DNA of 64,000 nt, taken from DAITAZ01 sp036824045 (lineage in GTDB: Bacteria > Pseudomonadota > Gammaproteobacteria > Burkholderiales > Rhodocyclaceae). The notes under the pieces were generated by a model. That model was not told where the DNA came from, did no database searches, and saw nothing but the letters and a program-made list of their open reading frames with translations. Below, piece after piece: positions 9,175-17,003 of the stretch. The position numbers were made by a program, and so were the translations under genes. Position 1 is the stretch's first letter. Each line of letters begins with the position of its first letter. Location: NCBI GenBank assembly GCA_036824045.1, contig DAITAZ010000013.1, positions 22,565 to 86,564 on the forward strand. The letters are read 5' to 3'.

Positions 9175-9690
9175 TCATTCGCGGTTCAGCCACTTGTGCT
9201 TGCCAACCGGGTTGGGAAGGTGCTGGACCTCCCTCATGGAAAACTTGTGGTCGATGTGGCCGGAGGCCACCCGGATTTCGCCGTCGTAGCGTGTGTATCC
9301 AGGCTTGCGGGCGACGATGGTGATGACGGTGCCCGGATGGCTCTGCAAGGCTGTTGGCGAAATCGCGATCTCGTAGTGGCCTTGGCTGTCGGTGGTGGTC
9401 TGCAATTGCAACTCGGGGATGGTGATGTCCACGCCGGCCAGCCCGCCCGTGAGTTGCCCGCCGGTTTGAACGTAAGCCTGCCCTGCGATGACGGCACCGG
9501 TCCCTCCTGGAAGCATGGGTGCCGGACCTGCCGTACTGCCCCGGGCAAACCACAGCCAGCCACCCGAACCCGTCTGGTCGCGCTCGCCGCTTTGCCCGCC
9601 AAACCAATGGCTCAACCCCCCCGCCGTGCTGATTGCCAGCAGCAGGATTGAGCCCCCGATCCAGACCCTGCGCATCCACCGTTCTCCCAC
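9175..9690 (-). CDS. Membrane-anchored protein with a carboxypeptidase-regulatory-like domain
   Basis: The 171-residue protein starts with a short positively charged stretch and a hydrophobic segment (residues about 8-25), read as a signal anchor. The second half (about residues 65-150) has the pattern of a CarboxypepD_reg beta-sandwich: a G-V-D-I-T-I-P strand, T-D-S-Q-G-H-Y-E-I and a Y-T-R-Y-D-G-E-I strand. Such domains serve as structural or adhesive modules in envelope proteins. ATG at 9690 is used; an internal ATG at 9675 is also possible. No enzymatic motif is seen. It is probably a separate unit from the secreted hydrolase gene 107 bases away on the same strand. Confidence 0.6.
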   Translation of the reverse strand: MGERWMRRVWIGGSILLLAISTAGGLSHWFGGQSGERDQTGSGGWLWFARGSTAGPAPMLPGGTGAVIAGQAYVQTGGQLTGGLAGVDITIPELQLQTTTDSQGHYEIAISPTALQSHPGTVITIVARKPGYTRYDGEIRVASGHIDHKFSMREVQHLPNPVGKHKWLNRE

Positions 9691-9766
9691 TCATGCCACT
9701 GATACGACATTGTCGCCTGCATGGCGACTTCGGGAAAGCGGCGTGGGAGCGCGCCTCTATCCAGTC

Positions 9767-10294
9767 CTAGCGGGCGTCGGGCGGTGGGGCAGGTGGCGTC
9801 CCCGCGGGCGGTGGGGGAATGTTGCTGTTACGGCTGGCGCCGGTTCCCCGCGGTGCTTCGGTCATCCCCCGGGACGTGACGGGGACTTTGTGTCCCTTGG
9901 CGTACATGCACTGGATATAGGCGTGGTCATACTGCCGCTGGGAACCATAGGCGGAGGCCTCGGCGGTTCCCGCTCCTGCGGCGGTTCCCGCCACCAACCC
10001 TGTTCCGGCGCCTACGGCGGCCCCCCTTTGGCCCCCGATGGCGGCGCCCGCCACAGCGCCCACCGCCGTGCCCACCACGGCAGTATTGACTTGACTCTGC
10101 TGCGCTGCCTGACCAGCGGTGCCGCCGATCTGGGCCATGGCGAACTGCCGGCACGCAGCGTTATCCGCCTGGAACTGCTCGAAGTTCTTGCCGGACCCGG
10201 GCAGAACCATCACCGTCGGGCCTGTGGGCACGGACACACACGCCGCCAGGGCAAGAGCCACGGCAGGGGCTGCGTAACGAACACTCTTGTTCAT
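9767..10294 (-). CDS. Glycine-zipper outer-membrane lipoprotein
   Basis: This is a 175-residue protein with a lipoprotein signal (ALALAAC, lipidated Cys near residue 19). A central glycine-zipper region (GTAVGAVAGAAIGG...AAVGAGTGLVAGTAAG) is typical of proteins that sit in or against the outer membrane. The C-terminus is rich in Pro, Gly and Ala. Similar lipoproteins are linked to envelope stress or adhesion, but function is not predictable. The start MNKSV at 10294 is chosen because the 15 residues upstream in frame are unrelated and would spoil the signal peptide. The upstream gene ends 20 bases before this start, which suggests a two-gene unit. Confidence 0.75.
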   Translation of the reverse strand: MNKSVRYAAPAVALALAACVSVPTGPTVMVLPGSGKNFEQFQADNAACRQFAMAQIGGTAGQAAQQSQVNTAVVGTAVGAVAGAAIGGQRGAAVGAGTGLVAGTAAGAGTAEASAYGSQRQYDHAYIQCMYAKGHKVPVTSRGMTEAPRGTGASRNSNIPPPPAGTPPAPPPDAR

Positions 10295-10314
10295 GTGGGG
10301 GCTCCCAAAACGAC

Positions 10315-10671
10315 TCACTGCGGTGGCACCTTGATCCACCCCTCCGGGCAGGTCTTGACGGTGGGGTAGTAACCACCCGCCTTGGCGCAGTAATACCAGT
10401 AGTTCCCGGCCGCTTCTTCCTGGGCTTTCTCAATGTACACAGGGGGTTCCGGTGCGGGGGCCACCACCACTGTCGGGGGGAACATATAGCGGGGGTAGCC
10501 AAACGGATAGGGCCACCAAGGATCCCATGCCCAGACCGGGCCGACGCTGAAGCCAATCCCTACCCGGGCACCGCCACGATGATGATGGCCGGGATCCGCC
10601 CAGGTGGCGTTCGAGACGGCTGCCAGCAGAACGAACACGATGGCAGCCCCAATGCTCCTTTGTCGTTTCAT
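10315..10671 (-). CDS. Small secreted protein rich in Tyr/Trp/Pro (hypothetical)
   Basis: The 118-residue protein has a signal peptide (cleavage after ATWA, about residue 25). A HHHRGG segment follows, then a stretch dense in Trp, Tyr, Phe and Pro (WAWDPWWPYPFGYP). The C-terminus has the pattern W-Y-Y-C...P-T-V-K-T-C-P-E-G-W that recurs in small betaproteobacterial exported proteins of unknown function. The two cysteines could form a disulfide. Start ATG 10671 (MKRQRS) is preferred over an upstream in-frame ATG at 10704 because it gives a normal signal peptide. It is probably co-transcribed with the glycine-zipper lipoprotein. Confidence 0.7.
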   Translation of the reverse strand: MKRQRSIGAAIVFVLLAAVSNATWADPGHHHRGGARVGIGFSVGPVWAWDPWWPYPFGYPRYMFPPTVVVAPAPEPPVYIEKAQEEAAGNYWYYCAKAGGYYPTVKTCPEGWIKVPPQ

Positions 10672-11160
10672 GACCCACTCCTTCAAGGCAGGCCCGTTGT
10701 TCACTTTCTCGTCCCGTACTCAAATGCCTGCCACATGAGCAGTATGGCACCGAGCATTCCCCTGATGGGGCCGCAGCAATATTTGGTAACCATTTGCTCC
10801 GACGGGTTGGCCGCTCCGCGGGGCGGCATTGCCCAAATTCTGAGCGATGGAAGAAAGTAGCGGCAAATCAGTGTGTTGGGGGCTTTTCCCCAAGACTTTC
10901 CACATGCTTTTCCAGAGAAAATGTGAAAAAGTGCACATTGTTGCTTGGGGCGCCGGGGGCTGGGAGCAGGGGGCGGCGCCTCGTCATCGAACTGCGGGAA
11001 GATAGGTCGATAAAACATTCCACCAAGCCTGCTCCGCAGTATTCCCACCGCCCGATCCACGGATACTGTGACACATGACGGGTGGCAACCCCACAGCTCC
11101 GATTCCACGGGGCCGCGTGCGTCCGTATCCGGCGCGAAGCCGTTGTCGGGAAACAAGCAA
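10672..11160. other. Intergenic region with no convincing gene
   Basis: About 490 bases separate the minus-strand envelope genes from the candidate small RNA. An open frame crosses it on the minus strand, but it lacks a ribosome site and recognisable composition, so I do not call it. A GC-rich near-palindrome lies at 10810-10827 (GCCGC...GCGGC). A weaker hairpin around 10899-10926 sits in the most A/T-rich part. The promoter for the envelope genes must lie here but no clear -35/-10 pair was identified. Confidence 0.5.
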
Positions 11161-11187
11161 TAAAAAAGCCCCTTCTGGGAAGGGGCT
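11161..11187 (-). terminator. Intrinsic terminator on the minus strand
   Basis: An 8-bp stem (AGCCCCTT / AAGGGGCT, 11167-11174 with 11180-11187, loop of 5) is followed on the minus strand by T6. On the plus strand the right flank is CAAAAAG, so termination works only for leftward transcripts. No protein gene reads into it from the right. Confidence 0.8.
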
Positions 11188-11290
11188 CAAAAAGAAGCAG
11201 ATCGTCCGCTCTGCTGGTCAGGTAACCGGAAGAGATCCTTCTGCTCCACTCTCCTCAAACCGCAACGATGTCAGGAAACATCGTAAGCTG
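11161..11290 (-). ncRNA. Candidate sigma54-dependent small RNA (about 130 nt)
   Basis: No protein gene explains this minus-strand unit. It begins about 12 bases after a sigma54-type -24/-12 element (11301-11316) and ends in a strong intrinsic terminator. From the predicted 5' end at about 11290 the RNA shows a perfect 7-bp hairpin (ACGATGT / ACATCGT, 11284-11265), a purine-rich stretch with several GGA triplets, a 6-bp hairpin (AGCAGA / TCTGCT), then the terminator stem and six T's. It is divergent from the sensor kinase / sigma54-activator operon starting near 11416. The layout resembles GlmY or CrcZ small RNAs beside NtrC-type two-component systems. Family identity is not established and the 5' end is an estimate. 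Confidence 0.55.
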
Positions 11291-11300
11291 GTGTGATTAA

Positions 11301-11316
11301 AGCACGAGGCGTGCCA
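11301..11316 (-). promoter_or_regulatory. Sigma54 (-24/-12) promoter element
   Basis: The minus strand reads TGGCACG-CCTC-GTGCT. The GG and GC doublets are separated by exactly 10 bases, and only one position differs from the TGGCACG-N4-TTGC consensus (G for the first T of TTGC). The expected start point is near 11290. The adjacent plus-strand operon encodes a sigma54-dependent activator, which makes a functional site more likely than a chance match. Confidence 0.6.
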
Positions 11317-11387
11317 GTTCGCGCTGCTCAAAAAATGCTTTGTAATCAATGCGTTGCGGTCTCTCGCCCATCCGGTGTTTTTTGCTG

Positions 11388-11404
11388 CATTGCAATCTGC
11401 AATG
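11388..11404. promoter_or_regulatory. 17-bp palindrome, candidate enhancer (UAS) for a sigma54 activator
   Basis: CATTGCA-ATC-TGCAATG is a perfect 7-bp inverted repeat with a 3-base spacer. It sits about 100-115 bases upstream of the predicted start of the divergent small RNA, the usual distance for an NtrC-family binding site. A partial palindrome with outer GC/GC and inner TTG/CAA lies at 11337-11352. Both are non-coding only if the kinase starts at 11416. Confidence 0.45.
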
Positions 11405-11415
11405 GCTCCCCCACA

Positions 11416-13002
11416 ATGGGAACCTACATTCCCCCGTCAGGATCCCTCGACTTGGAAGAAATTCCCGTTAAATCAAGCTGGTATGCGCAGGCGTGGGGGT
11501 TGTTGCAGAGTGCAACGCGGGCTGGGCTGCAGCGTTTCAGCTTTGCAGCATCCCTGCGCACCAAGATCACGCTGACCCACTACCTGGTTGGGACCGCTTT
11601 TATTGGCGTGGCGTTGTTCTCCTTCGCGGAGTTGCAAAGCATCGAGCACACCGCCGAGACCCGGCGCTTGATGACCGAGTTCTTTGACGAGGTCCGGGCC
11701 CTCCGGTCGGCCGAAAAGAACCTCTTGCTCTACCGCAAGCAGGCCGATTTCAAGGATGCCCAACGCCACCTCCAGACCGCCCTGGCCCAGATCGACAGCG
11801 AACGGGAGCGCTTTGCCGAACTGGGCTCGGACGTGCAGATCGACGCCATGCGGACGGAACTGGAACTCTACGGCCCCTTGCTCGTGGAGTACTGGAACAC
11901 CCTGCGCGCGCGGCCGGCAGTGGCGCGGGAACTTGAAGAGGGTGTGAAGGAACTGCGCTCATCCTTCGTCGAGGCTGCCGAAGGCTTTGCCAGCGCTGCC
12001 GAGCGCAAGCTCGACCGGGAGTTGGGCGAGCACCGCTGGAACCTTGTGGCGTCCATCGTTATTCTGACCCTGCTCGTGATCGTGGCCGGGCAATGGATCT
12101 CGTTTCGGGTGGTTCGCCCCTTGCGGGATATGGAGGTGGCCATGCAGTCGGTGGGGAGCGGCCGCCTCAAGAGTCTTTCGCTTCCAACCCGGGACCAGGA
12201 GATCGCTTCCCTGACCCGTGCCTTCAACCACGTGCTGTCCCAGCTTGAAACCCGGCAGAAGGAGATGGTGCGCACCGAGAAGCTGGCGTCCCTGGGCACC
12301 ATGCTCTCCGGCGTGGCCCACGAGCTCAACAATCCGCTGTCCAATATTTCCACCACCACCCAGATTCTGCTGGAGGAACTGCCCCAGGTGGATGCGGCCA
12401 CCCTGCAGACCATGCTCGGACAGGTGGATGGGGAAACCGAGCGCGCCCGCCGTATCGTGCGCAGCCTGCTGGACTTTGCCCAGCAGCGGGCCTTCCGCCT
12501 GGAGCAGGTGGCGTTGCGCCCGCTGGTGGATGACACCCTGCAGCTTCTGGTTGGCCCGGTGCTGGAGCAGATGGTGGTGGAGGTGGATGTGCCCCCCGGG
12601 CTGGCCGTCGCCGCCGATCGCTCCCGCATGCAGCAAGTGCTCTTCAATCTGGTCAAGAATGCCGCCGAGGCCTGCGGTGACACCGGTCGGCTGCTGATCC
12701 GCGCCCGCCGGAGCGAAGGCGGCGACGATGCCGGGGGCGCGGGCTCGCATCTGCCCGGTCCCCACCTGGATCTGGTGGTGCAGGATAGCGGCCCGGGCAT
12801 CGACGCGGCCCTCCTGCCCAGGGTCTTCGACCCCTTCTTCACCACCAAGGACGTGGGCCGGGGCACGGGTCTGGGGCTGTTTGTCGCCCACCGTATCGTC
12901 TCCGAACACGGCGGTCGCATCGCCGTGGACAACGCCCCGGACGGTGGCGCCCGCTTCACCCTGTGCCTGCCCCTGCCGGGCAAGGAGGACTCCCCCTCAT
13001 GA
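11416..13002 (+). CDS. Membrane sensor histidine kinase (NtrB/QseE-like)
   Basis: The protein (528 residues from this start) has TM1 at about 53-71, an extracytoplasmic helical sensor region to about 208, TM2 at about 209-231 and HAMP at about 232-284. A HisKA domain carries the phosphoacceptor His302 (GVAHELNNP), followed by a HATPase with DSGPGID, F-F-T-T-K and GTGLGLF motifs. It should phosphorylate the sigma54 activator encoded next, whose ATG overlaps this stop (ATGA). The start is uncertain: GTG 11293 and ATG 11335 are in frame, but none has a good ribosome site. ATG 11416 keeps the UAS palindrome and sigma54 element outside the coding region. The ligand is unknown. Confidence 0.85.
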   Translation: MGTYIPPSGSLDLEEIPVKSSWYAQAWGLLQSATRAGLQRFSFAASLRTKITLTHYLVGTAFIGVALFSFAELQSIEHTAETRRLMTEFFDEVRALRSAEKNLLLYRKQADFKDAQRHLQTALAQIDSERERFAELGSDVQIDAMRTELELYGPLLVEYWNTLRARPAVARELEEGVKELRSSFVEAAEGFASAAERKLDRELGEHRWNLVASIVILTLLVIVAGQWISFRVVRPLRDMEVAMQSVGSGRLKSLSLPTRDQEIASLTRAFNHVLSQLETRQKEMVRTEKLASLGTMLSGVAHELNNPLSNISTTTQILLEELPQVDAATLQTMLGQVDGETERARRIVRSLLDFAQQRAFRLEQVALRPLVDDTLQLLVGPVLEQMVVEVDVPPGLAVAADRSRMQQVLFNLVKNAAEACGDTGRLLIRARRSEGGDDAGGAGSHLPGPHLDLVVQDSGPGIDAALLPRVFDPFFTTKDVGRGTGLGLFVAHRIVSEHGGRIAVDNAPDGGARFTLCLPLPGKEDSPS

Positions 13003-14369
13003 ATCACGTCGCGGCACCCGGTCGTCTGCTGCTGGTGGATGACGAAAAGATCGCCCTGGACAACCTTGCCCATGTGCTGAGCCGGGCTGGTCACCAGGTG
13101 ACGGCGGTCTCCCGCGGAGTGGAGGCGCTGGCCCGGCTCGAACTCGAACGTTTTGACCTGGTGCTGACCGATCTGCGCATGGAAGGGGTGGACGGGCTGC
13201 AGGTGCTCGCCACCTGCCGCAGCCGTTACCCCGAGACCGAAGTCATCGTCATCACCGGTTTCGCCTCGGCGGAATCGGCTGTGGAAGCCATGCGCCTGGG
13301 GGCCTTCTACTACATCGCCAAGCCCTATCGGCTGGACGAAGTGCGCAAGGTCGTGAGCGAGGCGCTGCAGAAGGTGCGGCTCAAGGAAGAGAACCAGGCG
13401 CTGCGCCGGCGCATCGACTGGTTCGAGGGCAAGGGCGAGGTCATCACCCAGGACCGGCAGATGCTGGAACTGCTGGATCTGGCCCGTCGTGTTGCGCCCA
13501 CCGACTGCAACGTGCTCATCGTCGGCCAGACCGGGACTGGCAAGGAGGTGCTGGCCAAGTATGTGCACGGCGCCAGCAACCGCGCCGGCAAACCCTTCGT
13601 GGCCATCAACTGCGGTGCCTTCAATGACGAACTGCTGGCCAACGAACTGTTTGGTCACGAAAAAGGCGCCTTCACCGGCGCCCTGAATCGCAAGACCGGC
13701 CTGATCGAGGCCGCCAATGGCGGTACCCTGTTCCTCGATGAAGTGACCGAGATGTCGCTGGCCATGCAGGTCAAGCTGTTGCGTGTGCTGCAGGAGCGGG
13801 AAGTGCTGCCGCTGGGGGCGACCGCCCCGCTCAAGGTGGATGTGCGCATCGTGGCGGCGACCAACCGGGAACCTGCCCAGGCGGTGAAGGAGGGCGTCTT
13901 CCGCCAGGACCTCTACTTCCGCCTCAATGTGGTGAGTTTCACCCTGCCTACCCTGGCCGAACGGCGCGGGGACATCCCCCTGCTCTCGCGCTACTTCCTG
14001 GAACGCTTTGCGGCACTGATGAAGCGCGACATCGAGGGGCTGGACGCTGCCGCGCTGGATCTGCTCATGAATCACGACTACCCGGGCAACGTGCGCGAAC
14101 TGGAGAACATCATCGAGCGGGGGGTGGCCGTCGCCGCGGGGCCGCGCATCCTGCCCGAACATCTGCCGCCCGAGTTGCGGGCGGGCGCCGCGGCACCCGG
14201 GTTCGACGCAGGCGGGGGGAGTATCCGTACCCTGGCGGAGATGGAGGGCGACTACATTCGCTGGGTGCTCACCCAGACCGAGGGCAATCAGCAACTGGCG
14301 GCCCAGTACCTGGGTATCGACCGGGTCACTCTGTGGCGCAAGCTCAAGAAGCTGGAGGGGGGCGGCTGA
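12999..14369 (+). CDS. NtrC-family sigma54-dependent response regulator
   Basis: The 456-residue protein has a receiver domain with phosphoacceptor Asp58 (LVLTDLR). Its AAA+ domain has Walker A GQTGTGKE at 176-183, the sigma54-contact loop GAFTGA at 223-228 and Walker B GGTLFLDE at 241-248. A C-terminal Fis-type helix-turn-helix is at about 430-455. It activates sigma54 promoters from a distant site. It shares an ATGA overlap with the kinase gene, so the two form one operon. The nearest sigma54-type promoter seen is that of the divergent candidate RNA. By domain layout it resembles the GlrR/QseF and CbrB groups, but orthology cannot be settled by eye. Confidence 0.92.
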   Translation: MNHVAAPGRLLLVDDEKIALDNLAHVLSRAGHQVTAVSRGVEALARLELERFDLVLTDLRMEGVDGLQVLATCRSRYPETEVIVITGFASAESAVEAMRLGAFYYIAKPYRLDEVRKVVSEALQKVRLKEENQALRRRIDWFEGKGEVITQDRQMLELLDLARRVAPTDCNVLIVGQTGTGKEVLAKYVHGASNRAGKPFVAINCGAFNDELLANELFGHEKGAFTGALNRKTGLIEAANGGTLFLDEVTEMSLAMQVKLLRVLQEREVLPLGATAPLKVDVRIVAATNREPAQAVKEGVFRQDLYFRLNVVSFTLPTLAERRGDIPLLSRYFLERFAALMKRDIEGLDAAALDLLMNHDYPGNVRELENIIERGVAVAAGPRILPEHLPPELRAGAAAPGFDAGGGSIRTLAEMEGDYIRWVLTQTEGNQQLAAQYLGIDRVTLWRKLKKLEGGG

Positions 14370-14432
14370 AAGCCGGGGCGCTCGCGAAGGGCTATGGGGG
14401 TGCCGGCGGCCTGCCCGTGACAGGCGCCCCGA

Positions 14433-15056
14433 TCAAACCGCGTCCGGCGATTCCAGTGCCAGGGGCACCAGGGCAGGATCGTCCCAGTGTTCCACCAGGA
14501 TGCGCCGCACCCGCTCCTGCCAGACGGTGCGGAACCGGGCATGCTCCGGGGCGCCCTCCGGCGCGGCAAGGGCCGCGCGCATCAGTTCCGGCAGGCCCGG
14601 GCCGGGCGCCACGGACTGCGGCTGGAAATCCGCCTGACAGCGGGCGCCGGTATCCAGCCGGGTAAAGCGCATGAGCCCGGCGATCGGGGCCTCGAAGTCC
14701 ATCAGGTTGCGCCGGTCGAAGCGCCCGGCAAGACCTTTGAAGCCGCTTTGGTGGGTGGCCCCGGTGAGCAGGGTCGCCACGCTGGCGACGACGCCGGTGG
14801 TGCCGGCCAGCAGCGGCTCGCGCAGTTCCACCCGAATGCTGCCCCGTTCCGGCAGCGCCCCGCCATGGAGCGCGGTAAGTGCCCGGTGGCACATCAGATA
14901 GGCCCCCGCCACCGTGGGGCAGGCGTGGCCCGCGAGTTTCACCACGTCGTCGAAGCCGTACTCCAGTACGCCATCTTCCGCGGCGCCAAGAAAAGCTGCC
15001 AAGGGGTCGCGCACACGCAGACGCGGGACTTGGGCAAAGTAATCGGGCAGGCGCAT
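14433..15056 (-). CDS. FmdE-like protein of unknown function
   Basis: The 207-residue protein has a G-H-A-C-P-T-V-A-G-A-Y segment near residue 43. This resembles the metal-binding N-terminal motif (GHxCPGxxxGY) of the FmdE family, found fused or related to formylmethanofuran dehydrogenase subunit E and molybdopterin-associated proteins. An R-V-E-L-R-E-P-L strand and a S-G-F-K-G-L segment follow. The start MRLPDYF at 15056 has AGGA upstream; the in-frame ATG at 15089 is weaker. The gene stands alone 70 bases downstream of hemW on the same strand. No methanogenesis or formate genes are nearby, so the role is open. Confidence 0.6.
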   Translation of the reverse strand: MRLPDYFAQVPRLRVRDPLAAFLGAAEDGVLEYGFDDVVKLAGHACPTVAGAYLMCHRALTALHGGALPERGSIRVELREPLLAGTTGVVASVATLLTGATHQSGFKGLAGRFDRRNLMDFEAPIAGLMRFTRLDTGARCQADFQPQSVAPGPGLPELMRAALAAPEGAPEHARFRTVWQERVRRILVEHWDDPALVPLALESPDAV

Positions 15057-15125
15057 GGGGCTGATCCTGGGCAATAACCGGGCGCCCATGCTCGGCGGGG
15101 CGGCGCCGGCGGGCCTTGATGGCGG

Positions 15126-16391
15126 TCAAACTGCCGCGGGGGGCGTGTCCGGGAGAAAGCGCTCCAGCAGGTCGTTGAGAAAGCGCCGCCCGTGCTCCGT
15201 CGGCGCCAGCCAGTCCTCGCGCCCGGCCAGCAGGCCGTCCCGCCGGGCGCCAGCCAGCGTGTTCCGCAGCACGCCCGCCAGCAGCCCCGTGCGCTCGGCA
15301 AACAAAGCCAGCGGCACGCCTTCGGTCAGGCGCAGCGCGTTCATCATGAACTCGAAGGGCAGGTCGGCCACGGCGACCGGGTGCTCGCTCTGCACGCCCT
15401 GCTGGCGGGCGACGCCAGCCAGGTAAGCCTCCGGGTGGCGCAGCCGCGCCTGGCGCACGATGCGGTCGGCAAAGCTGATCTTGCCATGGGCGCCAGCCCC
15501 CAGCCCGAGATAGTCGCCAAAGGTCCAGTAGTTGAGGTTGTGCCGGCAGCGCCGGCCCGGTCGGGCGAAAGCGGATGTCTCGTAGTGCTCGTAGCCGGCG
15601 GCGCCCAGGGTGGCCTCAACCATATCCTGCATGTCGGCGGCTGCATCCGGGTCTGGCAGCGGCGGCGGATCGTGGTGGAAGCGGGTGTTGGGCTCGAGGG
15701 TCAGGTGGTAGGCGGAAAGGTGCGGCGGCGCGAAGCCGATGGCGGTTTCCAGATCGTGCCGTGCCTCGGCCAGCGACTGGACCGGCAGCGCGTACATCAG
15801 GTCCAGGTTGAAATTGTCGAAGTGCCGGGCGGCTGCCTCGATGGCGCGGCGGGCCTCGTCCGCCGTGTGGATACGCCCCAGCGCCCGCAGGTGGCCGTCG
15901 TTGAAGCTCTGGATGCCCAGCGAGATGCGGTTGACCCCCGCGGCCCGGTAGCCGGCAAAGCGGTCCGCCTCCACGGCGCCCGGGTTGGCCTCGAGGGTGA
16001 TCTCGGCATCCGGCAGCAGCAGGGTGCGGGTGCGGATGGCGGTGAGCAGTTCATCCAACCCGGCAGGCGAAATAAGGCTGGGTGTGCCGCCACCGATGAA
16101 CACGCTGACGATGCGCCGGCCCCAGATGAGCGGCAGGCTGTGTTCCAGATCCGCCACCAGCGCCGCCAGGTAGTCCGCCTCAGGCAGCACGCCCCGGGCT
16201 TCGTGGGAGTTGAAGTCGCAGTAGGGGCATTTGCGCACGCACCAGGGAACGTGCAGGTAGAGCGACAGGGGTGGCATCACCCGCAGCGCCGGTTGGGCCG
16301 GCAGGTGCGCCGTCGCGGCCGATGCGGTCGGGGTGGCACTGAGGATGGGAATGACCCGGCGGCCGCTGCCGCTTCCCGGCGTGCCGCTCAC
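15126..16391 (-). CDS. hemW: Radical SAM haem chaperone HemW
   Basis: The 421-residue protein carries the radical SAM cluster motif C-V-R-K-C-P-Y-C in the context HVPWCVRKCPYCDFNSH, which defines the HemN/HemW superfamily. Length and the short N-terminus fit HemW (haem trafficking) rather than the coproporphyrinogen dehydrogenase HemN. The GTG at 16391 is chosen because it overlaps the rdgB stop by 4 bases and retains the V-I-P-I-L stretch common at the start of betaproteobacterial homologues; ATG 16277 is the alternative. In related genomes it usually follows rph-rdgB; here it follows ruvA-rdgB. Confidence 0.9.
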   Translation of the reverse strand: MSGTPGSGSGRRVIPILSATPTASAATAHLPAQPALRVMPPLSLYLHVPWCVRKCPYCDFNSHEARGVLPEADYLAALVADLEHSLPLIWGRRIVSVFIGGGTPSLISPAGLDELLTAIRTRTLLLPDAEITLEANPGAVEADRFAGYRAAGVNRISLGIQSFNDGHLRALGRIHTADEARRAIEAAARHFDNFNLDLMYALPVQSLAEARHDLETAIGFAPPHLSAYHLTLEPNTRFHHDPPPLPDPDAAADMQDMVEATLGAAGYEHYETSAFARPGRRCRHNLNYWTFGDYLGLGAGAHGKISFADRIVRQARLRHPEAYLAGVARQQGVQSEHPVAVADLPFEFMMNALRLTEGVPLALFAERTGLLAGVLRNTLAGARRDGLLAGREDWLAPTEHGRRFLNDLLERFLPDTPPAAV

Positions 16392-16984
16392 CGCTGCCCT
16401 TGCAGGCGTGCCAGCAGTTGCTGCATGGCCGCGCCCCGGTGGCTGATGCGGTTCTTCACCCCGGCTTCCAGTTCCGCTACGGTGCAGCCTTGGTCGGGCA
16501 CCAGGAAAAGCGGGTCGTAGCCGAAGCCGCCTGCGCCCCGGGGGGCGTCCAGGATCTGGCCATGCCATTCCCCTTCCGCGATCAGGGGCTGAGGGTCATC
16601 TCCGTGGCGGACCAGCACCAGCACGCAAACATAGTGGGCCGCGCGGGCCGGATTGCCGGCCAATGCCTCAAGCAGGTGGGCGTTGTTGCGGGCATCCGAT
16701 TTCGGTTCGCCCCCGAAGCGGGCGGAGCGCACGCCGGGGGCGCCGCCCAGGGCGTCCACGCACAGGCCGGAATCGTCCGCCAGCGCCGGGAGCCCGGTGG
16801 CGCGGGCGGCGTGGCGGGCCTTGGCGAGGGCGTTTTCCACAAAGCTGGGGTGGGGTTCTTCCGCCTCGCTGACGGCGAAGGCGGATTGCGGCAGCACCTC
16901 GATGCCCAGGGGGGCGAGCAGGGCAGAGAGTTCCCGCAGCTTGCCAGCGTTGTTGCTGGCCAGGACGATCTTGTCAGGGAGCAT
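16388..16984 (-). CDS. rdgB: Non-canonical purine NTP pyrophosphatase (dITP/XTP)
   Basis: The 198-residue protein opens with L-A-S-N-N-A-G-K (the Ham1/RdgB nucleotide loop). It also contains F-V-E-N-A-L-A-K-A, ADDSGL and GGFGYDPLF, all conserved in the family. It hydrolyses ITP, dITP and XTP to monophosphates and so keeps deaminated purines out of nucleic acids. The hemW start overlaps its stop. ruvA ends only 19 bases upstream on the same strand, an unusual neighbour since rph is the expected one in betaproteobacteria. Confidence 0.95.
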   Translation of the reverse strand: MLPDKIVLASNNAGKLRELSALLAPLGIEVLPQSAFAVSEAEEPHPSFVENALAKARHAARATGLPALADDSGLCVDALGGAPGVRSARFGGEPKSDARNNAHLLEALAGNPARAAHYVCVLVLVRHGDDPQPLIAEGEWHGQILDAPRGAGGFGYDPLFLVPDQGCTVAELEAGVKNRISHRGAAMQQLLARLQGQR

Positions 16985-17003
16985 GGACGTCGTTTTCCGG
17001 GTT

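Noticed and set aside
5931..9323. Very long plus-strand open frame (over 1100 codons)
   Set aside because: It is the antisense shadow of the secreted hydrolase and flavin reductase genes. It has no signal peptide, no domain and a His/Gly/Arg-rich composition typical of high-GC shadows.
10701..11156. Minus-strand 151-codon frame upstream of the envelope genes
   Set aside because: No ribosome site, unusual composition, several overlapping frames of similar length; treated as intergenic.
11161..11290. Glycine riboswitch or tRNA in place of the small RNA
   Set aside because: A GGAGAG-like box is present, but the ACCGAAGG and CTCTCAGG...GGACAG elements of the glycine aptamer and any cloverleaf are missing.
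11868..14294. Minus-strand 808-codon frame
   Set aside because: It mirrors the kinase/response regulator operon, whose motifs are unambiguous.
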